A stretch of DNA of 64,000 nt from Croceibacterium selenioxidans (GTDB lineage Bacteria; Pseudomonadota; Alphaproteobacteria; Sphingomonadales; Sphingomonadaceae). A model generated the notes under the pieces. That model ran no database searches. It saw only the letters and a program-made list of their open reading frames with translations, and was not told where the DNA came from. Each line of letters opens with the position of its first letter. The first letter of the stretch is position 1. The stretch spans positions 1,062,001 through 1,126,000 of the forward strand of contig NZ_JAHFVK010000002.1 of assembly GCF_018599195.1 (NCBI RefSeq), in the 5' to 3' direction. The position numbers and the translations under genes were made by a program. Positions 37,803-47,161 of this stretch are shown here, piece by piece.

Positions 37803-38860
37803 CGCAGGAGGTGTCCCGCCGCGTCGCGCTTGGTGGCAAGGTAACGTTCGTTGTGCGGGTTGGCCGGAAGCTGATGCGGCACGCGCTCGTCGACGATCAC
37901 TCCGGCCTGCTCTAGCGCAGTGACCTTGGCCGGATTGTTGGTCATCAGCCGCACTTCCTTCACGCCCAGCAGGGCCAGCATGCGCGCGGCGACCGGGAAG
38001 TCGCGCGCCTCGGCGGGAAGGCCAAGGCGGCGGTTGGCCTCAAGCGTGTCGAAGCCCTGGTCCTGGAGTTCATAAGCCCTGAGTTTGTTGACCAGGCCAA
38101 TGCCGCGCCCCTCCTGTCGCAAATAGAGCAGTGCGCCCCATCCGCCAGCAGCGGCCTCGGCCGCCATGGCTGCGAGGGCCGCGTCGAGTTGCGGACCGCA
38201 GTCGCAGCGCAGCGAGCCGAGAATGTCGCCAGTCAGGCATTCCGAATGCAGGCGAACCAGTGGCACCCGTTCCGAGGTCTGCCGTCCGATCACCAGCGCG
38301 ACATGTTCGCGCATGTCGTCCGGGCTGCGGAATACCACGATCTCGGCCTCTTCGACCGCCGCGACGGGGAGCCGGGCCCGCGTGGCGATCGCCAGGTTGG
38401 CCGCGTCGAGAAAGGCGGCGACATCCGCCACCTCCACCACCACAGGCTCTCCGGCCTGCTCGGGCGCCACGAGGAACGCGGGCAGGATTCCGGCGATCCT
38501 CGCCAGCTCCATCGCCGCGGCGGCCTCTTCGGGCCAGTCGAGGTGTTCGGCAAGAAACGGTCCCTTGAGCGGCGCGGCAAGATCGAGCGCCGGATCGGCG
38601 ATCGGGCGCGCAGCGACGAGGTCGATCGGCTCGCCCGAGCGCAACAGCACCGGCGAGTGCGGGTCGGCCGCCTCGCGCTGGTTGGCGAGCTTGAGCGTGA
38701 CTGCGCGGGCAGCCGAAACAAGCGCGAGTGGCGAACTCGCCGGACCGGGGGCCGTCTCGACCGGCAGCAGCACTGGTGCCTGACCGATCGCGAGCGGCCA
38801 CCCGTGGCGCAGCGCATCAACGGCCTGCGCCGCCCGCCGCGAAGGCGAACTGGAACTCAG
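37799..38860 (-). CDS. ribA: GTP cyclohydrolase II with extended N-terminal domain
   Basis: RibA opens GTP to the first riboflavin precursor. The C-terminal half (about residues 155-353) is canonical. It has [20 protein letters not shown] with the three zinc cysteines and [20 protein letters not shown] with the catalytic region. The N-terminal 150 residues look like a degenerate domain often seen in alphaproteobacterial RibA. No ATG, GTG or TTG is well placed. I propose CTG at 38860, overlapping the xth stop (CTGA), because the conserved-looking [19 protein letters not shown] must be included. It is cotranscribed with xth and the GNAT gene. Confidence 0.85.
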   Translation of the reverse strand: MSSSSPSRRAAQAVDALRHGWPLAIGQAPVLLPVETAPGPASSPLALVSAARAVTLKLANQREAADPHSPVLLRSGEPIDLVAARPIADPALDLAAPLKGPFLAEHLDWPEEAAAAMELARIAGILPAFLVAPEQAGEPVVVEVADVAAFLDAANLAIATRARLPVAAVEEAEIVVFRSPDDMREHVALVIGRQTSERVPLVRLHSECLTGDILGSLRCDCGPQLDAALAAMAAEAAAGGWGALLYLRQEGRGIGLVNKLRAYELQDQGFDTLEANRRLGLPAEARDFPVAARMLALLGVKEVRLMTNNPAKVTALEQAGVIVDERVPHQLPANPHNERYLATKRDAAGHLLR

Positions 38861-39648
38861 AGATCGAACTCCGTGATCAGCGGTACGTGGTCGGACGGCT
38901 GTTCCCACCTGCGGGTTTCTTCGACGATACTGTGCGCCGTCGCCTGACGCGCAAGGTCGGGCGAGGCCCACATGTGATCGAGCCGGCGGCCCTGGTCCTT
39001 CTGGCGCCAGTAAGAGCGATAGCTCCACCAGGAATAATTACGCTCCGGCGCGGGGATGAACTGCCGGCCAAGGTCGGCCCAGCCATGCGCGGCGCGGAAG
39101 CGGTCGAGTGCCTCGCATTCGATCGGCGTGTGGCTGACCACCTTGAGCAAAGCCTTGTGGTCGTAGACGTCGCATTCGAGAGGCGCGATATTAAAATCGC
39201 CCACGATCAGCGTCGGCCGGTCGAGCGCTTCGGCCCAACGCGTCATCCGCTCAAGGAAATCGAGCTTCTGGCCGAACTTGAGGTTCTGCTCGCGATCCGG
39301 AATGTCGCCGCCCGCGGGGATGTAGACGTTCTCCAGGATCATGCCCTGCCCCGCGCCGAGCAGCTCGACACCGACATGGCGGGCCTCGCCGTTATCCTGC
39401 CAGTCGTGCCGGCCTACCTCGCGCAACGGAATGCGGCTGACAGTGGCCACACCGTGGTAGCCCTTCTGGCCATGGACCACGCGATGGGTATAGCCGAGCG
39501 CCTCGAACGCAGCGTGGGGGAACTGCTCTTCCCGGCATTTGATCTCCTGCAGGCACAGAACATCGGGCGCGTGTTCGGTGAGCAAGCGTTCGACCTGTTC
39601 GATCCGCAGGCGGACCGAGTTGATATTCCATGTTGCAATCTTGACCAT
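38857..39648 (-). CDS. xth: Exodeoxyribonuclease III
   Basis: This is an AP endonuclease and 3'-5' exonuclease of base-excision repair. The protein has 263 residues from the ATG at 39648 ([15 protein letters not shown]). The ExoIII/APE1 motifs are present: LCLQEIKC with the metal Glu near residue 34, [25 protein letters not shown] with Asp/Asn near 150, RLDHMWAS, and the final SDHVPL with the catalytic His. Its stop overlaps the proposed CTG start of ribA. Confidence 0.96.
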   Translation of the reverse strand: MVKIATWNINSVRLRIEQVERLLTEHAPDVLCLQEIKCREEQFPHAAFEALGYTHRVVHGQKGYHGVATVSRIPLREVGRHDWQDNGEARHVGVELLGAGQGMILENVYIPAGGDIPDREQNLKFGQKLDFLERMTRWAEALDRPTLIVGDFNIAPLECDVYDHKALLKVVSHTPIECEALDRFRAAHGWADLGRQFIPAPERNYSWWSYRSYWRQKDQGRRLDHMWASPDLARQATAHSIVEETRRWEQPSDHVPLITEFDL

Positions 39649-39961
39649 CGGGGTCGGGATAGGGATGCCCTCGCCGCGCCGCAAGAGCACGGCTGGCCGA
39701 TGCTTCCTTCCAGCAGGGAAGGCCAACCGAAAGCATCCGGGGTCCCCAATGAAAAACCCCCGTCCCGGGGGCATTGGGACGGGGGTTCATCTTGAGCGTT
39801 CGTCACGCTTGCAAGCCGGCATCTCTCGTGAGGACAGGGCAACAGGGGGGAAACCCGCCTCCATCCGGCTTACTTTGGCACTCTATGGAACGCGGGCTTT
39901 CTCGTAAATGAATGACCGTTAGCGACTGGTCGCAAGGCGCGGGCGCCCTGCCGACAATCGT
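39649..39961. other. Intergenic region between lolA and xth, possible small RNA locus
   Basis: These 313 bp carry no convincing coding frame. On the minus strand, downstream of lolA, a strong intrinsic terminator sits at 39752-39787, some 175 nt beyond the lolA stop and 103 nt before xth. Either lolA has a long 3' untranslated region, or a separate small RNA of up to about 200 nt ends at this terminator. A leader attenuator of xth is a third option. Confidence 0.4.
39752..39787 (-). terminator. Strong intrinsic terminator between lolA and xth (minus strand)
   Basis: On the minus strand AACCCCCGTCCC pairs perfectly with GGGACGGGGGTT around a 9-nt loop, then TTTTTC. The 12-bp stem and T-run make this one of the clearest terminators in the window. 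Confidence 0.88.
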
Positions 39962-40624
39962 TCAGCGCGGGCGACCGACCGCTGGACGGGGGTCGCGGTA
40001 GGTGAAGGCGCTGTCCGGGACCGTGACGCCAAAGCGCTGGTTTGAAAGGCGTACCGTAGTGCGCTTGTTCTGGGCGTCGAGCGCGACCCAGCTGCTCAGC
40101 TTGAGTCCGCCGGGCGCATCGCCCGAGCGTGTGAAGATGAGTGTGATGGTCCCGTATTCGGGCTTCTTCGGATCCTTGACCTCGATGCTAAGCACGTCAG
40201 GATTTCCGGTCGAGATCAGCTTGCCGTAGCGTTTAACGTCGCGCTTGGGATCGAGCAGCGCCCCGAGAGGTGAATTGCTGATAGGCCAACGTTGCGTTTG
40301 CGCCACTTCGTAGTCGATCAGGGTCAGCGAGCGGCCGTTCGAGACGATGAGCATGTTGACGCCCTTTTCGTATTCGAAGCGGATGCGCCCCGGCGCCTTC
40401 ATCGTCATCACGCCGCGGACGGTCTGTCCTTTGCGGTCGGTTTGGGTGAAGTCGGCCTTCATGGTCGTGATGCCGCGCAAGGCAGCCACGACCTGGTCGA
40501 GCTGGTCGCTCTGCGCGGCGGCGGGGGCCGCGGAAACGGCGAGCGCGGCAGGCACCGCAACAGCAAGCGCGCCGGCAATCGCGGCGCGCATTGGAGTGGC
40601 TTTCAGTCGATTCAAGATATCCAT
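39962..40624 (-). CDS. lolA: LolA family outer-membrane lipoprotein carrier protein
   Basis: LolA ferries lipoproteins through the periplasm from LolCDE to the outer membrane. The protein has 220 residues with a signal peptide to about residue 37 (ending APAAAQ). LDQVVAALRGITTMKADFTQ, followed by TDRKGQTVRGVMTMKAPGRI and RFEYEKG, is the characteristic start of the LolA half-barrel. PDSAFTYRDPRP near the C terminus also fits. The start at 40624 is supported by the signal peptide. The several small lipoproteins in this window would be clients. Confidence 0.92.
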   Translation of the reverse strand: MDILNRLKATPMRAAIAGALAVAVPAALAVSAAPAAAQSDQLDQVVAALRGITTMKADFTQTDRKGQTVRGVMTMKAPGRIRFEYEKGVNMLIVSNGRSLTLIDYEVAQTQRWPISNSPLGALLDPKRDVKRYGKLISTGNPDVLSIEVKDPKKPEYGTITLIFTRSGDAPGGLKLSSWVALDAQNKRTTVRLSNQRFGVTVPDSAFTYRDPRPAVGRPR

Positions 40625-40698
40625 GCTCCCGGGGTTAGATACGGGGCATTTAACCTGTTGTGAACCCGGGCGTTCCCGACAGTTCAGCAGCGGGTGGA

Positions 40699-40866
40699 TT
40701 ACTTGATTTTGCCTTCCTTGAACTCGACGTGCTTCTTGGCAATCGGGTCGTACTTGCGGAAGGTCATCTTCTCGGTCTGGTTGCGCGGATTCTTCTTCGT
40801 CACGTAGAAGAAGCCGGTATCCGCGGTCGAGTTGAGCCGGATCTTGATCGTTGCGGGCTTCGCCAT
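40699..40866 (-). CDS. rpmG: 50S ribosomal protein L33
   Basis: The 55-residue protein begins [20 protein letters not shown] and continues [20 protein letters not shown], unmistakably L33 of the cysteine-free type, so it does not need zinc. The ATG at 40866 gives the standard length; the frame is open a little upstream without homology. It stands alone. A GC-rich stem-loop at 40929-40951 lies between it and the arfB stop. Confidence 0.97.
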   Translation of the reverse strand: MAKPATIKIRLNSTADTGFFYVTKKNPRNQTEKMTFRKYDPIAKKHVEFKEGKIK

Positions 40867-41036
40867 CGTCTGATTCCCAAAAATCGGTGAGGGCACTTTA
40901 GGCCCGAAACAATAGGGGCGACGCGCAAGGCGCCGCCCGTCCGGGCGCGCCTTTGCTTCGGGGCGGGCGAAAAGTCAAGCTGCGTGCACCCTCGTGCCAC
41001 TCCGGCCGGGCGGCAAGCTTGAAGGAGCGGCCTCGG

Positions 41037-41453
41037 TTACCAGTCCACCTTGCCGCGGTTGGCCTTCACCGTGCCGCGCGCCTTCTTGGACTTGAGGCGT
41101 TGTACCTTGCCCACGCGATTGACGCGGCTCTTGGCCCGCTTCTTGGGTTCGATCTGCGCCTGCTCGATCAGATCCGCCAGGCGCGCTCGGGCGTCTTCGC
41201 GATTGGCCTCCTGGGTACGGTAATTGCGCGCGGTCAGGACGATCTCGCCTCGTGCGGTCATGCGGCTGCCGGCGAGCGTCTTGAGGCGATGGAACACGGC
41301 AGGTTCGAGTCGCAGCGCGAAGACGTCGAGCCGCAACTGCACGGCGGTCGCGACCTTGTTGACGTTCTGCCCGCCAGGGCCCGAGGCCGTGATGAAGCTC
41401 TCCTCCACGAGTTCGAGCGCGCGGGCAGCGAGCGATTCTTCGTTACTCGGCAT
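41037..41453 (-). CDS. arfB: Alternative ribosome rescue peptidyl-tRNA hydrolase ArfB
   Basis: ArfB (YaeJ) releases peptides from ribosomes stalled without a stop codon. The protein has 138 residues. The catalytic GGQ is at 27-29 in FITASGPGGQNVNKVATAVQ. The basic C-terminal tail that probes the empty mRNA channel is present (KRAKSRVNRVGKVQRLKSKK). The ATG at 41453 overlaps the end of the pseudouridine synthase gene by 11 nt. It is the last gene of the pabBC-aminotransferase-rluA-arfB operon. Confidence 0.95.
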   Translation of the reverse strand: MPSNEESLAARALELVEESFITASGPGGQNVNKVATAVQLRLDVFALRLEPAVFHRLKTLAGSRMTARGEIVLTARNYRTQEANREDARARLADLIEQAQIEPKKRAKSRVNRVGKVQRLKSKKARGTVKANRGKVDW

Positions 41454-42102
41454 CACCGAAGCCAAGCGCGACGAAATCGGCAGGGAGCGGAGCCGCGGCC
41501 AGAATCGGCGGCTTGCCTTCGCGCGGGATTTCCAGACCCGCGGCGTGGAGCATCGTGCGCGGAGCGCCCCGGCCGTCACCATAAACAGGATCGCCGAGCA
41601 AGGGCAGGCCGATGCCGCTCGCCGCGTGAACGCGAATCTGGTGTGTTCGCCCTGTCTCTGGGAGGAATTCGACCAGCGTGCGGCCGTCGGTTTCGGCCAG
41701 CACGTGCCAGCGGGTTAGCGCCGGTTTGCCCTTGCGCGCCGGGATCATCCGCCAGCCTTCGGCGGCGGAGCTGATCTTGCTCAGCGCCAGCTCGATCGTG
41801 CCCTCAGCCGTTGACGGAACGCCGGCAAGCACGCCCAGATAGCGCTTGATCGGCAATCGCGCCTCGAAGGCGGCCGAGAAGCGCTTCAGAGCTTTGGGGT
41901 TGCGAGCCAGCAGCAGGCAGCCCGAGGTGTCGGTGTCGAGCCGATGGACCGGCATCGGCGGTCGCTGGAAACCGAGCTTGAGATCGTCGAGGTAATCCTC
42001 GAGCGAAGGGCCGCCCTTGCGTGGCTGCTCGATCGGCAAGCGCGCCGGCTTGTCGATGACCAGGGCCTCGCCGTCTTCGAAGAGAATGGGAATCCGGTTC
42101 AT
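41443..42102 (-). CDS. RluA family RNA pseudouridine synthase
   Basis: The protein has 219 residues. The catalytic Asp lies in PMPVHRLDTDTSGCLLLARN near residues 50-69, the RluA-family signature. Supporting motifs are RYLGVLAGVPSTAEGTIE, GRTHQIRVHAASGIGLPLLG and DPVYG. There is no S4 domain. The position modified and the RNA (23S rRNA or tRNA) cannot be named. It overlaps the aminotransferase gene by 4 nt and arfB by 11 nt, placing it in a translation-related operon. Confidence 0.93.
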   Translation of the reverse strand: MNRIPILFEDGEALVIDKPARLPIEQPRKGGPSLEDYLDDLKLGFQRPPMPVHRLDTDTSGCLLLARNPKALKRFSAAFEARLPIKRYLGVLAGVPSTAEGTIELALSKISSAAEGWRMIPARKGKPALTRWHVLAETDGRTLVEFLPETGRTHQIRVHAASGIGLPLLGDPVYGDGRGAPRTMLHAAGLEIPREGKPPILAAAPLPADFVALGFGDAE

Positions 42103-43277
42103 GCCAGGGCCTGCGCAATCCGCCGCATCGCTTCGTCGAGCACCGCATCATCGGCGGCAAAGCTGATGCGGAAGCCGTCACGTCCTCCAAACGCGCTCGC
42201 CGCGACGACGGCCACGCCGTGTTCGAGCAAGTGGAGCGCCAGCTTGTTATCGTCGTGATCGAAGCGGTCCATCAGCGGCTTCGCGTCGATGAAGCAGTAG
42301 AAGGCGCCATCGGGTACCGGGGTCGAGAGCCCGCGAATCTCGCGGACGGCCTGCACCACCTTGTCGCGCCGCGCGCGGAAGCGCTCGCGCCAGTCCTGCA
42401 GGAAGTCTTGCGGCCCTTCGAATGCCTCGACCGCGCCCGCCTGGCTGATGGAGGAGGGGTTGCCGCTTCCGTTCGACTGCAGCCGCCCCATGGCTTCGAT
42501 CAACCAGTCGGGTCCGGTGGCGACGCCGATGCGGAAACCGGTCATCGCGTGGCTCTTGGATACGCCGGAAACGGTGCAGATGCGGTCAGCCAGGTCAGGG
42601 CACAGCGCGGCGAGCGTGGCGTGCGGTTCAGCGGTGTAATTGAGCGGCGCGTAGATATCATCCGACATCACCAGAACCTGCGGGTGGCGTCGCAGGACAT
42701 GGGCGATGCCCAGCAGCATGTCGCGCGGATAGACCGCACCGGTCGGATTGCCGGGGCTATTGAGCAGCAGCCATGTCGTGCGCGGGGTGATCAGCGCTTC
42801 GAGGTCGCTCGGCTCGAAGCGGAAGCCGTGCTGTGGGTGAGTGATCAGGGGCACGACCTTGCCGCCCGCGAAGCGGACGATCTGCGGATAGCTGACCCAC
42901 CAGGGGCTCGGCACTATCACCTCGTCCCCCTCGCCCACGGTCGCCGCGAGCGCCTCGAAGATGGCCTGCTTGCCCCCCGCGGTGACGATGACCTGTTCCG
43001 GCCGGCAGGCGATGCCGAGGTCGCGGCGAAAGTGCAGCGCGGCCGCTTGCTTGAGCGCCATCGTTCCGGTGACCGGCGTGTACTTGGTCTTGCCCCCGTC
43101 GAGCGCGGCCTTGGCAGCCAGGATCACGTTGTCGGGCGTGCGGAAATCGGGCTCCCCGACCGAGAGCGAAATGATGTCGCGCCCAGCTTCACGCAAGGCC
43201 GTCGCCCGGTCGGTCATGGCCGTGGTGCCGGAAGGCGCGATCCGGCGCAGCGCGGGGCTGAGGTGTTCGTGGCTCAT
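42099..43277 (-). CDS. Class I/II pyridoxal-phosphate aminotransferase (aspartate aminotransferase-like)
   Basis: The protein has 392 residues with fold type I. The N-terminal region DIISLSVGEPDFRTPDNVI is followed by NSPGNPTGAVYPRD with the Asn that contacts PLP. The Schiff-base Lys is in VSGVSKSHAMTGFRIGVATG near residue 237. The final Arg in DGFRISFAAD binds the substrate carboxylate. Sequence fits the AspAT Ib group but could use other amino acids. It overlaps the pabBC stop by 4 nt. Confidence 0.9.
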   Translation of the reverse strand: MSHEHLSPALRRIAPSGTTAMTDRATALREAGRDIISLSVGEPDFRTPDNVILAAKAALDGGKTKYTPVTGTMALKQAAALHFRRDLGIACRPEQVIVTAGGKQAIFEALAATVGEGDEVIVPSPWWVSYPQIVRFAGGKVVPLITHPQHGFRFEPSDLEALITPRTTWLLLNSPGNPTGAVYPRDMLLGIAHVLRRHPQVLVMSDDIYAPLNYTAEPHATLAALCPDLADRICTVSGVSKSHAMTGFRIGVATGPDWLIEAMGRLQSNGSGNPSSISQAGAVEAFEGPQDFLQDWRERFRARRDKVVQAVREIRGLSTPVPDGAFYCFIDAKPLMDRFDHDDNKLALHLLEHGVAVVAASAFGGRDGFRISFAADDAVLDEAMRRIAQALA

Positions 43278-45070
43278 GGCTTCATCCGGGCAGGTATCAG
43301 GCCGCGCAGGGCATTACCGATGAAGAACCCGCCCGCGAGATTATCGAGCGTCAGACGGGCCTCTACGGCGCGGCCTTCCTCGATCAGCGCGCGGCGCAGG
43401 ATCCCCGGGAGCAGGCCCACGGAAGTCGGTGGGGTCAGCAACTTGCCATCGCGTTCGACGAACAGGTTTGTAAAGCTGCCCTCCGTCACCTCGCCATCGT
43501 CGCAGACGAAAACGGCTTCGTAAGCGCCGTGGTCCCTGGCCACCGCGAGCGCGGCGTCGTGGAAGCCCCGGTCGGTCGTCTTATGCCGCAAGCGCCAGTC
43601 GCCAGGGACGACCGGGACCGGCAGGGCGATGCATTCGACCGTACCTTGGGGCGCAGGCGGCAACGGTGTGGTTTCCAGCGCCGCCTCGCCTCGCCGCGAG
43701 ACGACCAGCCGCACCTTTGCCGGAGCATCGAGCTCGAAGCACAACGCGTGAATGCGGTTGCGCACCTCGTGCCGGTCGAATGCGAAGCCGAGCTCGGCCG
43801 CGCTCGCCTTCATCCGTTCGAGATGCAGTTCGAGCAGCGGCATCCCTTCCTGCGGATCGAAGCGCATGGTCTCGATCAGATCGTGGCCCCCGGCGGCCTC
43901 GCGGGCGAAGCCGCCCTTGATCAGACATTCGCGCCATTCGGCCATGCCGTCGCTGTCCGCGACGATGGCGCCCCCAACGCCGAGCACCGCGTGGTGCCGG
44001 TTGTTCTCGCCCGGTGTCAGCCGGATTGTGCGAATGGCGACATTGAGCGCAGCCTCGTCTTCGCCGATGCGGCCGATAGAGCCGCAATAGGGGCCGCGTG
44101 CATCGCGCTCGACTTCGCTGAGCAGTTCCATGGCGCGGATCTTCGGCGTGCCGGTGATCGAGCCGCAGGGGAACAACGCGCGGATCATGTCGATCGCGCC
44201 CATGCCTGGCAGCAATTCGGCCCGCACGGTGGAAACCATCTGGTGCACCGTGGGATAGCTCTCGATCGCGAAGGGCTTTTCGACCCGTACCGAACCGGCA
44301 ACCGCAACCCGGCTGAGATCGTTACGCATCAGGTCGACGATCATCAGGTTCTCAGCCTTGTCCTTGACCGAGGCAGCCAGTTCTTCCGCCAGGGCCTTGT
44401 CCTCCGCCGCGTCGCGTCCGCGCGGGCGGGTGCCCTTCATCGGCTTTACCTTGGCGGAGCGGCCCTTGTGGCTGAAGAACAGTTCCGGGCTAAAGCTGAG
44501 CAGCCAATGCGACCCATCGAAGATCAGACCGCCATAGCCAGCATTGGCGGCAGGCCTGATCGCGGCATAGAGCGCCAGCGGATCGCCGCGCGCCGCCCCG
44601 GCGAGCGGCATGGTCAGGTTGGCCTGGTAAATGTCCCCGGCGCGGATCGCCTCCTGCAAGGTGGCGAATGCGTCGAGGTAGGCCCCGGTCGAGATTTGCG
44701 GCTGGAGGGGCCCGATCGAAGCGGGATCTGACCCTGCGCGTTCGGCCAGCCAGTCGGCTACCCGATCCGAAGGAATCAATTTCGGAGCGTCGAACAGGCC
44801 GAACCAAACGAGCGGGCCTTCGGCGCCGGTCCTTGCGGCGGCGAGCGGCTCAAGCTTTGGCTCGAGCGCCAGCCCGGCCTCATAAGCGAGATACCCCGCA
44901 AGCGTTCCGCCCCTCGCCTTGCGGGCATCCTCCGCCGCCTGGAGCACCTCGAGGACTTCCTCCGGCCTGCGAGCGACGAAGATCTCGACGGGGTCTTCGA
45001 ACAGCTGCGCATCGCTCGCCCCATCGGGGCGTGCGTCGTCGAGCAGGACGAAGGGTTTGGTGTCGGCCAT
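43274..45070 (-). CDS. pabB: Fused aminodeoxychorismate synthase component I / 4-amino-4-deoxychorismate lyase
   Basis: The protein has 598 residues. The N-terminal part (about 1-390) is a chorismate-binding PabB: YQANLTMPL, KPMKGTRPRGRDAAEDKALA, NLMIVDLMRNDLSRVA and FPCGSITGTPKIRAMELL. The C-terminal part (about 395-598) is a PabC-type PLP lyase: ETMRFDPQEGMPLLELHLER, VFVCDDGEVTEGSFTNLFVE and LLPGILRRALIEEG. Together they make 4-aminobenzoate for folate; the glutaminase PabA must come from elsewhere. The start at 45070 gives MADTKPFVLLDDARPD; an ATG 21 nt upstream is possible. It is first gene of a four-gene overlapping operon. Confidence 0.94.
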   Translation of the reverse strand: MADTKPFVLLDDARPDGASDAQLFEDPVEIFVARRPEEVLEVLQAAEDARKARGGTLAGYLAYEAGLALEPKLEPLAAARTGAEGPLVWFGLFDAPKLIPSDRVADWLAERAGSDPASIGPLQPQISTGAYLDAFATLQEAIRAGDIYQANLTMPLAGAARGDPLALYAAIRPAANAGYGGLIFDGSHWLLSFSPELFFSHKGRSAKVKPMKGTRPRGRDAAEDKALAEELAASVKDKAENLMIVDLMRNDLSRVAVAGSVRVEKPFAIESYPTVHQMVSTVRAELLPGMGAIDMIRALFPCGSITGTPKIRAMELLSEVERDARGPYCGSIGRIGEDEAALNVAIRTIRLTPGENNRHHAVLGVGGAIVADSDGMAEWRECLIKGGFAREAAGGHDLIETMRFDPQEGMPLLELHLERMKASAAELGFAFDRHEVRNRIHALCFELDAPAKVRLVVSRRGEAALETTPLPPAPQGTVECIALPVPVVPGDWRLRHKTTDRGFHDAALAVARDHGAYEAVFVCDDGEVTEGSFTNLFVERDGKLLTPPTSVGLLPGILRRALIEEGRAVEARLTLDNLAGGFFIGNALRGLIPARMKP

Positions 45071-45165
45071 CCCTTCGCGCTCTAACCGCAAATTATCGCG
45101 TGTCTATCGCTTGACCGTTCCTCTGCGGCTGAGCAGACCTTTTGCAGGCATCGAAGGAGCAGAAC

Positions 45166-46740
45166 ATGGCCGCAATCTTCCTCGGACTCGGCGCTAACGG
45201 CGAGCGGCAGGTGCTGGAGCTTTCTCGCGCCAATCGTCATGGCTTGATCGCCGGTGCCACGGGTACCGGGAAGACGGTGACGCTCCAGGGGCTGGCGGAA
45301 AGCTTTTCGAAAGAAGGTGTGCCGGTCTTCCTGGCCGACGTGAAGGGCGACCTCGCCGGCCTCGCCATGCCCGGCTCGCCGACGTTCAAGAACGCCGCCA
45401 AGCTCGAAGAGCGGGCAGCCGAGCTGGGCATGACCGATTATGCCTATGCCGATAGCCCGGTGGTGTTCTGGGACCTGTTCGGCGAGCAAGGGCATCCGAT
45501 CCGCACCACGGTATCCGAAATGGGCCCCTTGTTGCTCTCGCGCCTGCTGGGGCTCAACGAAACCCAGGAAGGCGTGCTCAACATCGCCTTCCGCTACGCC
45601 GACGACGAGGGCCTGCTGCTTCTCGACCTCGACGATCTCCAGTCGATGCTGCTCTATACTGCCGAGAATGCGGCCGCGCTGACCACCAAGTACGGTAACG
45701 TCTCGAAGGCGACCGTAGGGACGATCCAGCGCCAACTGCTAGCGCTCGACAGCCAGGGTGGCGGCCTGTTCTTCGGTGAGCCAGCGCTGGAGATCGAGGA
45801 CTTCATCCGCACCGACGACCAGGGGCGCGGGATCGTCAACGTCCTCGCGGCCGACCGGCTGATGCGTAGCCCCAAGCTCTACGCCACCTTCCTGCTGTGG
45901 CTGCTAGCCGAGCTGTTCGAAGTACTGCCCGAGGTGGGCGACCCGGAGAAGCCCAAGCTGGTGTTCTTCTTCGACGAGGCGCACCTGCTGTTCGAAGACG
46001 CGCCCGACGCCCTGCAGGACACGATCGAGACGGTGGTCCGCCTGATCCGTTCGAAGGGGGTAGGGGTCTACTTTGTGACGCAGAACCCGATCGACATTCC
46101 GGAGAAGGTGGCGGGCCAGCTCGGCAACCGGGTGCAGCATGCGTTGCGCGCTTTCACACCGCGTGACCAGAAGGCGATCCGCGCCGCCGCCGAGACCTTT
46201 CGTATCAATCCCGACCTGAACGTCGCGACCGCGATCACCGAACTCAAGACCGGTGAGGCACTGGTTTCGATGCTGCTCGAAGATGGGGCGCCCTCGGTGG
46301 TTCAGCGCACGCTGATCAAGCCGCCCTGCTCCCGGCTCGGCCCGCTGGAGGCAAAGGAGCGAACCGTGATCCAGTCGGTCAGTCCCTTCGTCGGCAAGTA
46401 CGATACGGCGGTCGACCGGGACAGCGCCGAAGAGGTGCTCGCAAGAAAGTCCGCCGACGCCGCCGCGACGGCGGCGGAGGTGGCGGATAAGGGACGAGAG
46501 GAAGTCGGCAAGCGCGAGCGCCTGACCCCGAGCATCTGGGAAAAGGCGGGCAAGCGCGCGGCGGGGGCCGTGGCCGGATCAGCGGCGACTATTGCGGCCG
46601 CCGCGGTGACCGGGCGCAGGTCGAGCTCCAACCCCATGCGGAATGCAGCGACGTCGGCCGCAGGCTCGATTGCGACTGACCTGGGCGGGCAGTTCTTCGG
46701 GCGATTTGTGCGGAACCTCGTTGGAGGGTTGATGCGCTAG
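45166..46740 (+). CDS. HerA-like DUF853 ATPase
   Basis: The protein has 524 residues and starts at the ATG at 45166, with GAAGGAG 6-12 nt upstream. Walker A is [11 protein letters not shown] at about 30-40, Walker [21 protein letters not shown] near 263-282. [20 protein letters not shown] is the sensor region of this HerA/FtsK-related family. The C-terminal 80 residues are Ala-rich with hydrophobic stretches. Members are of unknown function; relatives work with nucleases in DNA processing, but no nuclease gene is adjacent here. It is divergent from pabBC. Confidence 0.9.
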   Translation: MAAIFLGLGANGERQVLELSRANRHGLIAGATGTGKTVTLQGLAESFSKEGVPVFLADVKGDLAGLAMPGSPTFKNAAKLEERAAELGMTDYAYADSPVVFWDLFGEQGHPIRTTVSEMGPLLLSRLLGLNETQEGVLNIAFRYADDEGLLLLDLDDLQSMLLYTAENAAALTTKYGNVSKATVGTIQRQLLALDSQGGGLFFGEPALEIEDFIRTDDQGRGIVNVLAADRLMRSPKLYATFLLWLLAELFEVLPEVGDPEKPKLVFFFDEAHLLFEDAPDALQDTIETVVRLIRSKGVGVYFVTQNPIDIPEKVAGQLGNRVQHALRAFTPRDQKAIRAAAETFRINPDLNVATAITELKTGEALVSMLLEDGAPSVVQRTLIKPPCSRLGPLEAKERTVIQSVSPFVGKYDTAVDRDSAEEVLARKSADAAATAAEVADKGREEVGKRERLTPSIWEKAGKRAAGAVAGSAATIAAAAVTGRRSSSNPMRNAATSAAGSIATDLGGQFFGRFVRNLVGGLMR

Positions 46741-46754
46741 GGGCGCGCAGATCG

Positions 46755-47054
46755 CTATGGCTTACGTCTCCAGCGACTGAACCACTGCGTCCACGACTGG
46801 GTTGGCAACCACTCATCACCCTCGCGCTTGATCCTTACGACGTGCAGCCAGTTGAAGCCGGTACGAACGCCTTCGATCGTCACTGAGAAACCGTGATGCT
46901 TTGCGAGTTGGCTCGCGGGCTCCAGCTGCCATTCTCCGCCCTCATTCGCGACGATGAAGAAGCGATAATCCGAACGCTGCTGCAAGATACCGCGAACCGT
47001 ATGAAGCGTGTCTTCCGGTTCGGGCCAATCCGCCGTTTCCATCACTATCTCCAT
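46755..47054 (-). CDS. 99-residue protein of unknown function, divergent from an HTH regulator
   Basis: The sequence begins MEIVMETADWPEPEDTLHTV. It contains a beta-rich stretch (YRFFIVANEGGEWQLEPASQ) and an aromatic, basic end (SWTQWFSRWRRKP). I recognise no family. GC content is visibly lower than in neighbouring genes, suggesting acquisition. It shares the upstream region with the HTH gene, where two 6-5-6 inverted repeats lie; the first is 7 nt from this start codon, so repression by the HTH protein is likely. An internal ATG five codons in is an alternative start. Confidence 0.65.
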   Translation of the reverse strand: MEIVMETADWPEPEDTLHTVRGILQQRSDYRFFIVANEGGEWQLEPASQLAKHHGFSVTIEGVRTGFNWLHVVRIKREGDEWLPTQSWTQWFSRWRRKP

Positions 47055-47060
47055 TGTAGT

Positions 47061-47077
47061 CGATGAGTGACATCGAT
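47061..47077. promoter_or_regulatory. Candidate operator 1 for the HTH regulator
   Basis: TCGATG, 5-nt spacer AGTGA, CATCGA: perfect 6-bp arms lying 7 nt upstream of the ATG of the divergent 99-residue protein gene. Confidence 0.5.
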
Positions 47078-47112
47078 AGTCGAGTGTCGACGGTCTGGCA
47101 AAGCAAGTTGTC

Positions 47113-47129
47113 GTCTACCGTCTGTAGAC
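47113..47129. promoter_or_regulatory. Candidate operator 2 for the HTH regulator
   Basis: GTCTAC, 5-nt spacer CGTCT, GTAGAC: perfect 6-bp arms with the same 6-5-6 geometry as operator 1. Its centre is 52 bp away, about five helical turns, and it lies 33 nt before the HTH start codon. Confidence 0.5.
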
Positions 47130-47161
47130 TGATCGGCTGCAAGTTGGTCCATCGTGGACGA

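Noticed and set aside
40929-40951. GC-rich stem-loop between arfB and rpmG as an intrinsic terminator
   Set aside because: The stem is strong, but no T-run follows on the minus strand, where both neighbouring genes are transcribed.
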